From Enterococcus pseudoavium NBRC 100491 (GTDB lineage Bacteria; Bacillota; Bacilli; Lactobacillales; Enterococcaceae), in the NCBI RefSeq assembly GCF_001544295.1, contig NZ_BCQF01000008.1:36800-100799 (forward strand): DNA of 64,000 nucleotides. The letters run 5' to 3'. Shown piece by piece: positions 8,548 through 16,538 of the stretch. The notes beneath the pieces are model-generated. The model was not told where the DNA came from. It did no database searches and saw nothing but the letters and a program-made list of their open reading frames with translations. Each line of letters starts with the position of its first letter. The first letter of the stretch is position 1. A program made the translations under genes and the position numbers.

Positions 8548-9054
8548 TTATAAGCCGAATTGTTTTAAAACATCTTTTAAGCTTGATTTAGGTGCAGATG
8601 GGGTTGCTTGGAAATAGATGTTTTCTACTCCATAGTTTTCATTCATATCTTTTAATTTTTCTGCGTCTTCTTTATTTAAATAAACAGATTTTGTAACTAA
8701 AAGGTCCTTTTCGGGATCTTTTTGTGCAATCCCACCGATATTTAACTCTTTCATCGGCACACCATGTTTTACTAGATCATAGATGACGCCCACTGTTTTT
8801 GTAATCAAGATACAGTTATATTCTTTAAAATTGAATTCATCCCAATAGAATTTTGCTTTTTCTGGCGTGATTACGATCGTTTTTTGCCCTGTACGACTCC
8901 CAGCATTCTTATACAAATCACGCATAAATTTATCTTTTGCTACTACTTCGTCAACGACAAAGATTGAATTTACTCCACTTTTTTGTGATAAAGTCACCAT
9001 TACTTGACCGTGGATCAAACGTTCGTCCACGCGAGCTAAATTAATTACGCCCAT
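8548..9054 (-). CDS. PTS mannose/fructose/sorbose-family EIIB component
   Basis: This 168-residue cytoplasmic protein moves phosphate from EIIA to the incoming sugar. The active-site His is H15 in VDERLIHGQV, the family signature. FVVDEVVAKDKFMRDLYKNA and LNIGGIAQKDPEKDLL are further conserved stretches. It lies 22 nt after EIID in the operon. Confidence 0.93.
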   Translation of the reverse strand: MGVINLARVDERLIHGQVMVTLSQKSGVNSIFVVDEVVAKDKFMRDLYKNAGSRTGQKTIVITPEKAKFYWDEFNFKEYNCILITKTVGVIYDLVKHGVPMKELNIGGIAQKDPEKDLLVTKSVYLNKEDAEKLKDMNENYGVENIYFQATPSAPKSSLKDVLKQFGL

Positions 9055-9076
9055 TTAAAACACTTCCTTTCGAAAT

Positions 9077-9946
9077 TTATAAGATACCGAAGCCGGCTAA
9101 AACAATTAAAATCAACGTCAACCACAGTAATGCTTGCGTGACTTTCAACCCTTTTTTCGTATAGAACCAATAGACACCCATTACTACTGCTAACGGTAAA
9201 ATACCTGGTACAATCTGATCGAGAATTTCTTGAATCACGAACTTCCGACCTGAGATAGCAAACTTCAAAGTCGATTCGACTTTTACATAATTTCCAGCTA
9301 AAATTCCCATCATGAACAGACCTAAAACAGACAATGCTTCAATCGCCGTTTGAACACCGGCACTTTGCATCAAGCCAGTTGCATTTCGTCCCATGGTAAA
9401 GGACTGTCTAGCAAAGAACACACCCAACGCTGCTTGGTAGATTGCAAAACATACGAATGGGAACAATGCGCCTAATGCGCTCCCTTGTTGCGCCCATGGT
9501 ACAGCAATCGCGATGAAAATGTACTGAACTGTTCCTGAGTCAATCGCATCCCCGATCCCAGCTAACGCACCCATCAACCCGGCTTTTGTGTTATACATCA
9601 GGTCATCTTGCATCAAGATTTCCTTATTTTCATACTCCTCTTGTGCCCGTTGTTGTTCCATTGAAGACATCAGGCCGGTAATGACACCACCGCCCCAACT
9701 TAATTGGGTATTGAAGAAAAGCAGTTGCCGTTTGTAAGCGGCCTTCAAGGCATCATCGTCTTTATATAATTTTTTCAAAATCGGCATCATCCCATAGAGT
9801 AAAGAAGGTGCCAGATAGCGTTCAAATGAATGTGGAATTTCATTAGCGAAATGCCATCTCAGATACGCTTTAGTAACATCTTTGCTAGTAATCTCTTCTG
9901 GTGCTAAGCTTTTATTTTCTGCTTGATTGGTTGATACTTCAGTCAT
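9077..9946 (-). CDS. PTS mannose-family EIID component
   Basis: This is the membrane partner of EIIC in sugar translocation. The 289-residue protein has the EIID N-terminus (AYLRWHFANEIPHSFERYLAPSLLYGMMPILKKLY), the conserved GLMGALAGIGDAIDSGT region and three to five C-terminal membrane segments. It carries about 20 extra N-terminal residues compared with shorter EIIDs. The gene starts 15 nt after EIIC. Confidence 0.93.
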   Translation of the reverse strand: MTEVSTNQAENKSLAPEEITSKDVTKAYLRWHFANEIPHSFERYLAPSLLYGMMPILKKLYKDDDALKAAYKRQLLFFNTQLSWGGGVITGLMSSMEQQRAQEEYENKEILMQDDLMYNTKAGLMGALAGIGDAIDSGTVQYIFIAIAVPWAQQGSALGALFPFVCFAIYQAALGVFFARQSFTMGRNATGLMQSAGVQTAIEALSVLGLFMMGILAGNYVKVESTLKFAISGRKFVIQEILDQIVPGILPLAVVMGVYWFYTKKGLKVTQALLWLTLILIVLAGFGIL

Positions 9947-9961
9947 CTTTTTTCCTCCTTC

Positions 9962-10804
9962 TTAAAATCCGTCATCATAGTCATCATCATCGTCATCAAA
10001 AGTAGTTGAACTATGACCTGCCGATTCAGCGGCTGGTGCAGCACCTTTACCCTTTTGCGATTGAACAAAGATCAAGGCAATTAAGACGCCGAAGATTGCG
10101 TAAGTAACCATTGTGATTTCAAGTGATTTCAATACGACACTCATAAAGTAAGCTAGGAAGAAAAAGACCATGTAATCTTTCCGTCCAATAACATAAACCG
10201 TCGTGGCAATACCAATCGCAGCTAACCCACCACCAACTACTTCTAAAATATGGATTACTACGGTGCCTTCTAAAGCATTGATTACGTCAGCAATGATCGG
10301 AGCTCCCAAATAAAGAGCGATAAATACTAATGGGACAAACAAGACAAATGAAGCAAGTGTTGGATACAAAATAATCGAACGTTTCATCGCCTTAGCATTC
10401 AAATCTTCTACTGCTTTATCGGTATACTTCCCTAAAAAAGTATTGATGAAGAAACGGAATTGATATAAGTAACTTCCTAATAAACCAACTGGCACAGCTA
10501 CCGCAATCGCTGCTTCCGGTTTTAAATTCCCTAGCAATGCTACGGGAACGGCAATCGCTGCCGCAATTGATGGTTCTGCCGGCATTGATCCGCCGGGTGA
10601 GAAAACTCCCATATAAATCATTTGCAAAGCAGCCGTAACAATCATGGCTTGTGCCACATCTCCCATTACAATCCCAACGACTAATCCAGTCATCAGTGGT
10701 GAAAAACGAAGAGTTAAGGTTGCCCCTCCTCCTAGCCAACGTGACATGACCGCAGCGACCCACAAAGCAATCAGTAGACTCTGCATTACACTTAAAGTAT
10801 CCAT
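9962..10804 (-). CDS. PTS mannose-family EIIC component
   Basis: This 280-residue polytopic permease forms the sugar channel with EIID. It has the EII-Sor signature features (GLVVGIVMGDVAQAMIVTAALQMIYMGVFSPGGSMPAEPSIA), then about seven hydrophobic segments, and ends in an acidic tail (FDDDDDDYDDGF). The substrate cannot be read from EIIC alone; the linked UxuA and Eda point to a sugar acid. Confidence 0.93.
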   Translation of the reverse strand: MDTLSVMQSLLIALWVAAVMSRWLGGGATLTLRFSPLMTGLVVGIVMGDVAQAMIVTAALQMIYMGVFSPGGSMPAEPSIAAAIAVPVALLGNLKPEAAIAVAVPVGLLGSYLYQFRFFINTFLGKYTDKAVEDLNAKAMKRSIILYPTLASFVLFVPLVFIALYLGAPIIADVINALEGTVVIHILEVVGGGLAAIGIATTVYVIGRKDYMVFFFLAYFMSVVLKSLEITMVTYAIFGVLIALIFVQSQKGKGAAPAAESAGHSSTTFDDDDDDYDDGF

Positions 10805-10816
10805 AAGCTCCTCCTT

Positions 10817-11917
10817 TTAACGCTTGATATAATTTTCTAATTCATAAATCGATTCTTTTAATAATTCCTTTGTAATTGGTATCGGCAATAAATGAACTTT
10901 CTTCTTTGAATCTATGAAAGTTGCGATTCGATCGATGATTGCTTCATCTTCAGGAAAGATCTGCATTTGTTCCATAGACATGGGTAATTTCAACTCACGA
11001 TAAAAGGGTAATAAATCATCGATTTGCGTCCATTTTTTCTCGACCGCTAATTGATAGAAAATACCGTAAGCTACCTTTTCCCCATGCAAGAAAGCATGAC
11101 TTTCTGGAATGTATTTACTCATGCCATCATGCATCGCATGGGCAATCGCATTTCTCGCATATTTATCACCTAAACCACCAACTAAACCGGCTACTGCGAA
11201 AACAATTTCGGATAAACGGACAAATTCTTCTGTGACTTCACCTTTTTCCATATCCGAGATGGCTTTAGCTGATTGTTCTAAAATTGCTACTTTACAAAGA
11301 TCTGCAGTATAGCCTGCTACTTGTAAAAAAGGTTCATTTTGCAAGTGTGCTTGTTGTAAAATAGCATCTGATTCGTACCACTTCGCGAGTGTGTCTGCTA
11401 AACCGGCCACAAAGTTATTTACCGGTGCATCAATCACTAACTTTGGATCTGTAATGAAGAAAGCCGCTTGACGTAAGAAATGTTCACTTTTCCCTTCTGA
11501 TTCGCCGCTTTCCTTATACATAACTGACAGTGGTGTCCAGGGGGCACAGTTACTGGCCAGTGTCGGAATCACACCGAAGTTAATATTGACTAGATGGGCT
11601 GCATAGCCAACCAAATCTGCCAGCTTTCCACCACCCACGCCGATCATAAAATCATTCTGCTTTTCATTTACCACTTCAGCAATTCGTTCAGCCCCGTAAT
11701 AACTGCATTCACCCGTATACTGCAAAAAGCTAAAAGTATAATCATCTTGCTGTAAAAAATGTAGAAACGGTTGGGCCTTCTCATAAGAAATTCCGCCATG
11801 AACGACTAGAACATTCTTTGCTGAAAATTCCTGCAATACTTCGGGCACAACATCAATTGCCCCAACATGATAACGATAAAACTGAGGACCTACCTTAACT
11901 TTCAAATCCGTTAACAT
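10817..11917 (-). CDS. Iron-containing alcohol dehydrogenase family protein (GldA-like)
   Basis: This NAD(P)-dependent metal dehydrogenase of 366 residues resembles glycerol dehydrogenase. The nucleotide site is GVGGGKLADL, followed by IPTLASNCAPWTPLSVMY. The metal ligands are the Asp in GLADTLAKWYESDA and the His residues in HAMHDGMS and FLHGEKVAYG. The start is ATG 11917: GAGGAGGAG lies 5 nt before it, and the ATG 15 nt upstream overlaps that ribosome site. In this operon it probably interconverts a keto and a hydroxy form of the sugar acid; that is inference. Confidence 0.85.
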   Translation of the reverse strand: MLTDLKVKVGPQFYRYHVGAIDVVPEVLQEFSAKNVLVVHGGISYEKAQPFLHFLQQDDYTFSFLQYTGECSYYGAERIAEVVNEKQNDFMIGVGGGKLADLVGYAAHLVNINFGVIPTLASNCAPWTPLSVMYKESGESEGKSEHFLRQAAFFITDPKLVIDAPVNNFVAGLADTLAKWYESDAILQQAHLQNEPFLQVAGYTADLCKVAILEQSAKAISDMEKGEVTEEFVRLSEIVFAVAGLVGGLGDKYARNAIAHAMHDGMSKYIPESHAFLHGEKVAYGIFYQLAVEKKWTQIDDLLPFYRELKLPMSMEQMQIFPEDEAIIDRIATFIDSKKKVHLLPIPITKELLKESIYELENYIKR

Positions 11918-11949
11918 CGATCTCCTCCTCATCTGAATTCTTCCAAACT

Positions 11950-12948
11950 TTAGCTAAGCCATTTGCTTTCAGCTTGTACAGCTCGCTCCGGAAGTTTCCC
12001 AGCGACCACATCTTCAACGTCACGCAAACATTTCGCACCCATTTCTTGGAGACATTCCATCGTATACGCTGAAGTATGAGGAGTCATAACTACATTAGTA
12101 AAGGCTAGATACGGATGGTCTTTCCGCCCTGGTTCCTCTTCTAAAACATCAGTAGCTAATCCAGCGATTTTCCCAGTAGCTAAAGCGGTAACAATTGCCT
12201 CTTCATCCAATAATGCGCCACGCGCGCTATTTGAAAGATAGACATTGTCTTTCATTTGAGCGATTTCTGCCGTTGAAATCATATGATGATTGTCGTTATT
12301 TAAACTAGCGCAAAGACAAATGATATCCGACTCTTGCAACAATTGAGTAAAATCAACTTTCTTAGCCCCATAGCTTTCAATATGCAAAGCCGACTTATAC
12401 GGATCATAAGCTAAGACGTTACAACGAAAACCATTTCGTAAGATCTCTACGACACAGCTACCAGTATTTCCAACCCCAATAACGCCAACTGTTTTATTAA
12501 ATAGTGCTCGACCAACAAAGTTTGCTCGGTCTTCCCATTTATCATTTCTAACACTCAAATCTGCTTCAACTGTTTTTCTCAATAGAGCCAATAGATTCGT
12601 AATATTATTTTCAGCTACTGCATCTCTTTCAACTAAAGCAGGAATGATCGTAACCAGCGTGTCATGTTTGCGCGCTGCTTCAATATCAATATTGTTATAA
12701 CCAATCCCATGTCTAGTAATTAAAATAAGTTCATCTTTATGATCAAAGAATTCTTGGGTAAAAAATGGTGTAACGCTCGCAATAATGATATTGTAGCCAG
12801 TTAATAATTCTGCTAGTTCTTTTCCGCCGATTTCTCCATCGACAGTAAAGGAAGCAACCTCACCGATTTTTTCTAGCTGCTCCATTTGATCCTTGAAAAT
12901 TTTGCCGAAACTACTTGAATTTACAATTGCAATTCGATATTTTTCCAT
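11950..12948 (-). CDS. D-isomer-specific 2-hydroxyacid dehydrogenase
   Basis: The 332-residue NAD-dependent enzyme has the family layout: an outer catalytic domain, the Rossmann motif GVIGVGNTG (155-163), the substrate-binding Arg in NSARGALLDEEAI, the Glu in LEEEPGRKDHP and the catalytic His in MTPHTSAYT. It is the first gene of the sugar-acid PTS operon, suggesting the first oxidation or reduction step after uptake. The exact substrate is not readable. The start follows an AAAGGAGCT-type site. Confidence 0.88.
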   Translation of the reverse strand: MEKYRIAIVNSSSFGKIFKDQMEQLEKIGEVASFTVDGEIGGKELAELLTGYNIIIASVTPFFTQEFFDHKDELILITRHGIGYNNIDIEAARKHDTLVTIIPALVERDAVAENNITNLLALLRKTVEADLSVRNDKWEDRANFVGRALFNKTVGVIGVGNTGSCVVEILRNGFRCNVLAYDPYKSALHIESYGAKKVDFTQLLQESDIICLCASLNNDNHHMISTAEIAQMKDNVYLSNSARGALLDEEAIVTALATGKIAGLATDVLEEEPGRKDHPYLAFTNVVMTPHTSAYTMECLQEMGAKCLRDVEDVVAGKLPERAVQAESKWLS

Positions 12949-13084
12949 TTCTGAAAGCTCCTTTTAACACTGTATCCGACTATCGTCTATCTACTATTCC
13001 AACAAATTTACTTTTAATCTTTTCTATTGCACAAATCCTTTCTATCGAAATCATCAAAGTGTCAGTCAATCTGAACGCGAATAC

Positions 13085-13098
13085 AGAAACCGGTTTCT
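13085..13098 (-). promoter_or_regulatory. cre (CcpA site) of the sugar-acid PTS operon
   Basis: AGAAACCGGTTTCT is palindromic and matches about 12 of 14 cre consensus positions. It lies about 20-30 bp downstream of the predicted operon start of transcription, a position that fits roadblock repression by CcpA when glucose is present. Confidence 0.6.
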
Positions 13099-13122
13099 GA
13101 TAACGCATTCATTTATAACTCT

Positions 13123-13150
13123 ATTATACAAAAAAATATTTTTTTGTAAA
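13123..13150 (-). promoter_or_regulatory. Sigma-A promoter of the sugar-acid PTS operon
   Basis: The minus strand reads TTTACA (13145-13150), a 16-bp spacer and TATAAT (13123-13128). The spacer is made almost entirely of the 22-bp palindrome described in the next entry. Confidence 0.75.
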
Positions 13151-13174
13151 CAGGAAAATAAAAAAATATTTTTG
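13127..13174. promoter_or_regulatory. Two palindromic operators, probably for the RpiR regulator
   Basis: A perfect 22-bp palindrome (TAC, A7, TA, T7, GTA) covers 13127-13148. A second, weaker copy (A7, TA, T5, G) covers 13160-13174. Their centres are 30 bp apart, about three helical turns. The first copy fills the spacer of the operon promoter, and the second lies just before the -35 of the divergent rpiR gene. Confidence 0.65.
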
Positions 13175-13203
13175 TTGATTTTTTTTTCATTACCGAGTAT
13201 CTT
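13175..13203 (+). promoter_or_regulatory. Promoter of the RpiR regulator gene
   Basis: TTGATT (13175-13180), a 17-bp spacer and TATCTT (13198-13203) lie 37 nt before the start codon, directly beside the operator pair. Confidence 0.5.
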
Positions 13204-13239
13204 AAGAATTATAAGACTATTCGGTATAGGAGGTGTCAT

Positions 13240-14100
13240 ATGTCTAATCCCATCGACTTACAAATCAAATCGATGTATAGCGACTTTAGTCCAAAAGAAC
13301 AGACCATTGCAGATTACATTTTAGAACATCCCAATAAAGTCAGTCACAGCTCGATTAGTGATCTTGCAGCTGAACTGGGGATTGCAGATTCAACTTTTTT
13401 TCAATTCACCAAGACATTAGGCTTTAATGGCTTCAAAGATTTTAAACTGGCCTTATTAAAACAAGAAAATGACTTATCTGCCGTAACGATCCACGAAAAT
13501 GTCCAAGAATCTGATTCGGAATTAGTCATGGCCCAAAAAGTTTTTGATTCCAATATGAAAACGCTGATAGATACAAGGAAATTATTGAAAGAAGAGGATT
13601 TACAAAAGGCCGTCAACATGATCTCTCTGTCTAGGCGCCTCTACTTCTTTGGTGTCGGTGGTTCAGAAATTGTCGCAACTGATGCCTATCACAAGTTTTT
13701 ACGTTCACCAATTCCCGTAGGACATAGCACAGATTATCATATTCAATTGATGGAAGCTTCTCTACTAACTGAAGAGGACTGTGCTCTATTCATTTCGCAT
13801 ACCGGCAGATCAAAAGAAACGATTCATATTGCGGAAGCCGCAAAAGCAAATGGAGCTAAAATTATCGTAGTCACTAGTCAAGCGAATTCGCCATTGGCAA
13901 AACTAGGAGATGTGGTCTTTATCTCACTCTCTGAAGAAATTGAATTTCGTTCTGAAGCGTTGGCTTCTCGAATTGCTCAATTAAGTATCATCGATTCGTT
14001 GTATGTTATTTTGATGTTCTATAATCGTAGCAATGCTCAGGAAACTATCTCAAAAGTTCGAAAAGTCATTTCAAGTGTGAAAGAAAATAAAACTGAATAA
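13240..14100 (+). CDS. RpiR/MurR-family transcriptional regulator
   Basis: The 286-residue protein has an N-terminal HTH_6 domain (about 1-77, including SHSSISDLAAELGIADSTFFQFTKTLGFNGFKDFKLAL) and a C-terminal SIS phosphosugar-binding domain (about 125-265, including YFFGVGGSEI and SHTGRSKETI). Such proteins bind a phosphorylated sugar and repress or activate the neighbouring uptake operon. It is divergent from the sugar-acid PTS operon. The start follows AGGAGGTGTCAT. Confidence 0.9.
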   Translation: MSNPIDLQIKSMYSDFSPKEQTIADYILEHPNKVSHSSISDLAAELGIADSTFFQFTKTLGFNGFKDFKLALLKQENDLSAVTIHENVQESDSELVMAQKVFDSNMKTLIDTRKLLKEEDLQKAVNMISLSRRLYFFGVGGSEIVATDAYHKFLRSPIPVGHSTDYHIQLMEASLLTEEDCALFISHTGRSKETIHIAEAAKANGAKIIVVTSQANSPLAKLGDVVFISLSEEIEFRSEALASRIAQLSIIDSLYVILMFYNRSNAQETISKVRKVISSVKENKTE

Positions 14101-14106
14101 TCAAAG

Positions 14107-14145
14107 AAATCTGACTAGTGATTAGAAAACTAGTCAGATTTTTTG
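14107..14145 (+). terminator. Terminator of the RpiR gene
   Basis: A 13-bp stem (AAATCTGACTAGT, 14107-14119, with 14129-14141) runs into TTTTTT. Confidence 0.85.
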
Positions 14146-14257
14146 CTTTGATTGGCTTCCCCCTTTTTTCACACTCATTTATACAAGAAATTCGTCGAAA
14201 GAAAAACACTCCAGCATTTCTAGCTTCTTAGTTTAATGAAAGAAAAATTAGATAGTA

Positions 14258-14603
14258 TTGTAATAAAGAAATCGTTTTACTATACTGCTAATTGAAGATT
14301 CCCGTTTAAATTCAATTGGAGGTGAAGGATTTGTTGGTATCACATTTATGACTATGAATTACAAACAAACTTAGAGTATCTAAGAATGTAAATGAATCCT
14401 TCCTTCCAACTCTATTCTTTTATTAGTAAATGTGAAAACACTCACTACTAGTAGGATTATTGTGAATCCTCTACTACGACGACTCTTTTTTTGTGTGAAA
14501 AAATACAGCCGGTATCTTCTACTTTGGATGGAATAGTTCTTCATTTATTTCTAAACACAAGCTTTTTACGAATTGATCAACTCAGAACATTAGGAGGATT
14601 ATT
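14258..14603 (+). promoter_or_regulatory. Promoter and long 5' leader of the rhodanese gene
   Basis: TTGTAA (14258-14263), a 17-bp spacer and TATACT (14281-14286) form a good sigma-A promoter, predicting a leader of about 310 nt. Inside it are an SD-like GGAGGTG near 14320 followed by a very short frame (TTG GTA TCA CAT TTA TGA). Further on, a hairpin (about 14448-14475, AGTAGGATT with AATCCTCTACT) is followed 9 nt later by TTTTTTT. No known riboswitch class was recognised. The rest of the 14146-14603 stretch shows nothing else. Confidence 0.5.
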
Positions 14604-15533
14604 ATGAAAAAAGTTTTAACGTTAGCACTTCTAACAATCAGTTTCATTCTTACAGGATGTGGCAATACAAATAATTCCACAGACGACTCTACGGCAGAAA
14701 CCACTCGTGCCAAAACAAGCTTTACAGGAGAATACATCGTTGATGCAGATTATGTTAAGGAACATTTAGACTCTATTATTCTTATTGATGCTAGAGGTGA
14801 AGATGCCGCCAAAAAAGGCACGATTAAGGAAGCCGTCCCGATGGCATGGCAATACTTAGCTGATGTTGAGAATGGTGCTTCTGGTGATGAAAACTGGGGA
14901 TTGGTTTTGGCACCTAAAAAATTAGCTGAACGCTTAGGTGATAAAGGGATCGCTAAAGATAAGGAAGTCGTGTTATTTGCCTCAGCTCAAGAAGGTTGGG
15001 GAGACGATGGTCGGATCGCCTGGGAATTGCTCGCGGCTGGCTATCAAGATGTCAAAATGGTTGATGGTGGTTTCTCAGCGCTAAAAGAGGCTGGTTTAAA
15101 AACCAATAAAACAGGCACTGAATTAAAACCGGTGGATGTTAACATTGAAGCAATTAATCAAGACCATCTGATTAAAACCGATGAACTCAAAGCGGACTAC
15201 GATGATTACAAAATTGTAGATGTCCGTGCTGATGAGGAATATGATGGGGAAGTATTGTATGGCGAAGCGCAAGGCGGCCACCTTCCAGGCGCGATCCATG
15301 TTCGCTACACTGATTTATTCAATAAAAACGGCACACTCAAAGACAATGAACAATTAACTAAACTTTTTGAAGATGCCGGATTATCAAAGAACGATAAAAT
15401 AGTCACTTATTGTACCGCGGGTATTCGCTCTGCTTATACGCAATTAGTGATGGATATGTGTGGCTTTAAAAATGTGAAGAATTACGATGGCTCATTTTAT
15501 CGTTGGGCTAAAGTAGCAGATGTAGAGAAATGA
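14604..15533 (+). CDS. Lipoprotein with tandem rhodanese domains
   Basis: This exported 309-residue protein has a lipobox (LTGC19) and two rhodanese domains, about 45-165 and 180-305. The C-terminal domain keeps the active-site loop C270-T-A-G-I-R-S. The N-terminal domain has ASAQEG (126-131) in place of the Cys loop and is inactive. This is the usual layout of thiosulfate sulfurtransferases, here tethered outside the membrane. It probably handles sulfane sulfur or thiols at the cell surface. A TVP38-family gene overlaps its stop by ATGA, so the two are coupled. SD AGGAGGATTATT is strong. Confidence 0.87.
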   Translation: MKKVLTLALLTISFILTGCGNTNNSTDDSTAETTRAKTSFTGEYIVDADYVKEHLDSIILIDARGEDAAKKGTIKEAVPMAWQYLADVENGASGDENWGLVLAPKKLAERLGDKGIAKDKEVVLFASAQEGWGDDGRIAWELLAAGYQDVKMVDGGFSALKEAGLKTNKTGTELKPVDVNIEAINQDHLIKTDELKADYDDYKIVDVRADEEYDGEVLYGEAQGGHLPGAIHVRYTDLFNKNGTLKDNEQLTKLFEDAGLSKNDKIVTYCTAGIRSAYTQLVMDMCGFKNVKNYDGSFYRWAKVADVEK

Positions 15534-16231
15534 TCAAGTCACTGAATAAAAAACAAGTCGCTCGAATCCTATTAATCCTAGTTATACTAATATGTATCCT
15601 TTGCTTCTTGTATGTCCCTGCGTTTAAATCTAAACTTACACAAGTTTTAATGCTCTTTCGTTCCATGAGTGTCGAGAGTATTGTTGGATATATCAAATCC
15701 TTTGGTGTTTGGGCAGTATTGATTTCATTTTTACTAATGATGTTTCAATCGGTTATTGCACCACTCCCGGCCTTTTTACTTACTTTTGCTAATGCCGCCA
15801 TCTTTGGCTGGTGGCAAGGAGCGATCCTTTCTTGGACGAGTGCGATGGCGGGAGCCTTATTATGTTTCTATATCGCTCGGATTGCTGGTAGAGATGTCGT
15901 AGAAAAAATGAATAAAAATTTTTCATTACAAACATTAGACGACTACTTTGATCGCTATGGAAAGCATACCATTCTGATCTGTCGATTATTACCCTTCATC
16001 TCTTTTGATTTTATTAGTTACGCAGCGGGATTAACAGCCATCAAACCACTTGCCTTTCTGATTGCAACCGGATTGGGACAATTACCTGCAACGCTTGTTT
16101 ACTCTTATGTCGGAAGCAATTTAACCGGTAATAGCCAAAAAGTGATGTTTGGATTGATGAGTATGTTTGCCTTATTTATCGGAATTTATGTGATTAAAAA
16201 GATCTATACTGATAAAAAGAGAACGTCCTAG
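15530..16231 (+). CDS. TVP38/TMEM64 (DedA-superfamily) membrane protein
   Basis: The 233-residue protein has five to six hydrophobic segments and the SNARE-associated/VTT domain hallmarks: QSVIAPLPAFLLTFANAAIFGWWQGAILSW, then ARIAGRDVVEKM and CRLLPFISFDFISYAAGLTAI. The family is linked to lipid scrambling and membrane homeostasis. Its start overlaps the stop of the rhodanese gene. TVP38 proteins are often found beside rhodanese or thiol-disulfide proteins, but their joint role is unsettled. Confidence 0.87.
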   Translation: MIKSLNKKQVARILLILVILICILCFLYVPAFKSKLTQVLMLFRSMSVESIVGYIKSFGVWAVLISFLLMMFQSVIAPLPAFLLTFANAAIFGWWQGAILSWTSAMAGALLCFYIARIAGRDVVEKMNKNFSLQTLDDYFDRYGKHTILICRLLPFISFDFISYAAGLTAIKPLAFLIATGLGQLPATLVYSYVGSNLTGNSQKVMFGLMSMFALFIGIYVIKKIYTDKKRTS

Positions 16232-16270
16232 ATTATGCAATACTTGAGTCAGGCCTGATCATCAGGCACT

Positions 16271-16302
16271 CGACCGGCTATCTTTTGCTAGTCGGTCGTT
16301 TT
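16271..16302 (+). terminator. Terminator of the rhodanese-TVP38 operon
   Basis: A 10-bp stem (CGACCGGCTA with TAGTCGGTCG, one G-U pair) is followed by TTTTAG. Confidence 0.8.
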
Positions 16303-16334
16303 AGTTCGTGAATCATTCAGCTAAATAAAAAAAT

Positions 16335-16382
16335 ACGTGATCAAAATTCTGAATGAATCAGCTTTTGATCACGTGTTTTTTT
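16335..16382. terminator. Strong bidirectional hairpin terminator
   Basis: A 12-bp perfect stem (ACGTGATCAAAA, 16335-16346, with 16363-16374) is flanked by A and T runs on both sides. It lies in the flank of the integrated element and may originally have ended a neighbouring chromosomal operon. Beyond it, 16383-16525 holds nothing recognisable except the att region. Confidence 0.75.
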
Positions 16383-16525
16383 CTTGATTAGTGACGAATT
16401 TATTCTCTTTCAGGAAAGCTAACAATAATAAGACTACTTTGCCTTATTTCCTGTACATCTTCAACAGGAGCAACTCAACCAAAAACACTGGTACGAAAGC
16501 ATTTGTCTGTCTTCTGGTAGCGTAG

Positions 16526-16538
16526 TGGAAAACTCAGA
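16526..16538 (+). repeat. Putative att core, integrase-side copy
   Basis: TGGAAAACTCAGA is repeated exactly at 23916-23928. The copy overlaps the stop codon of the integrase gene. Upstream of both copies the similarity continues imperfectly (CTTYTGGTAG). Confidence 0.65.
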
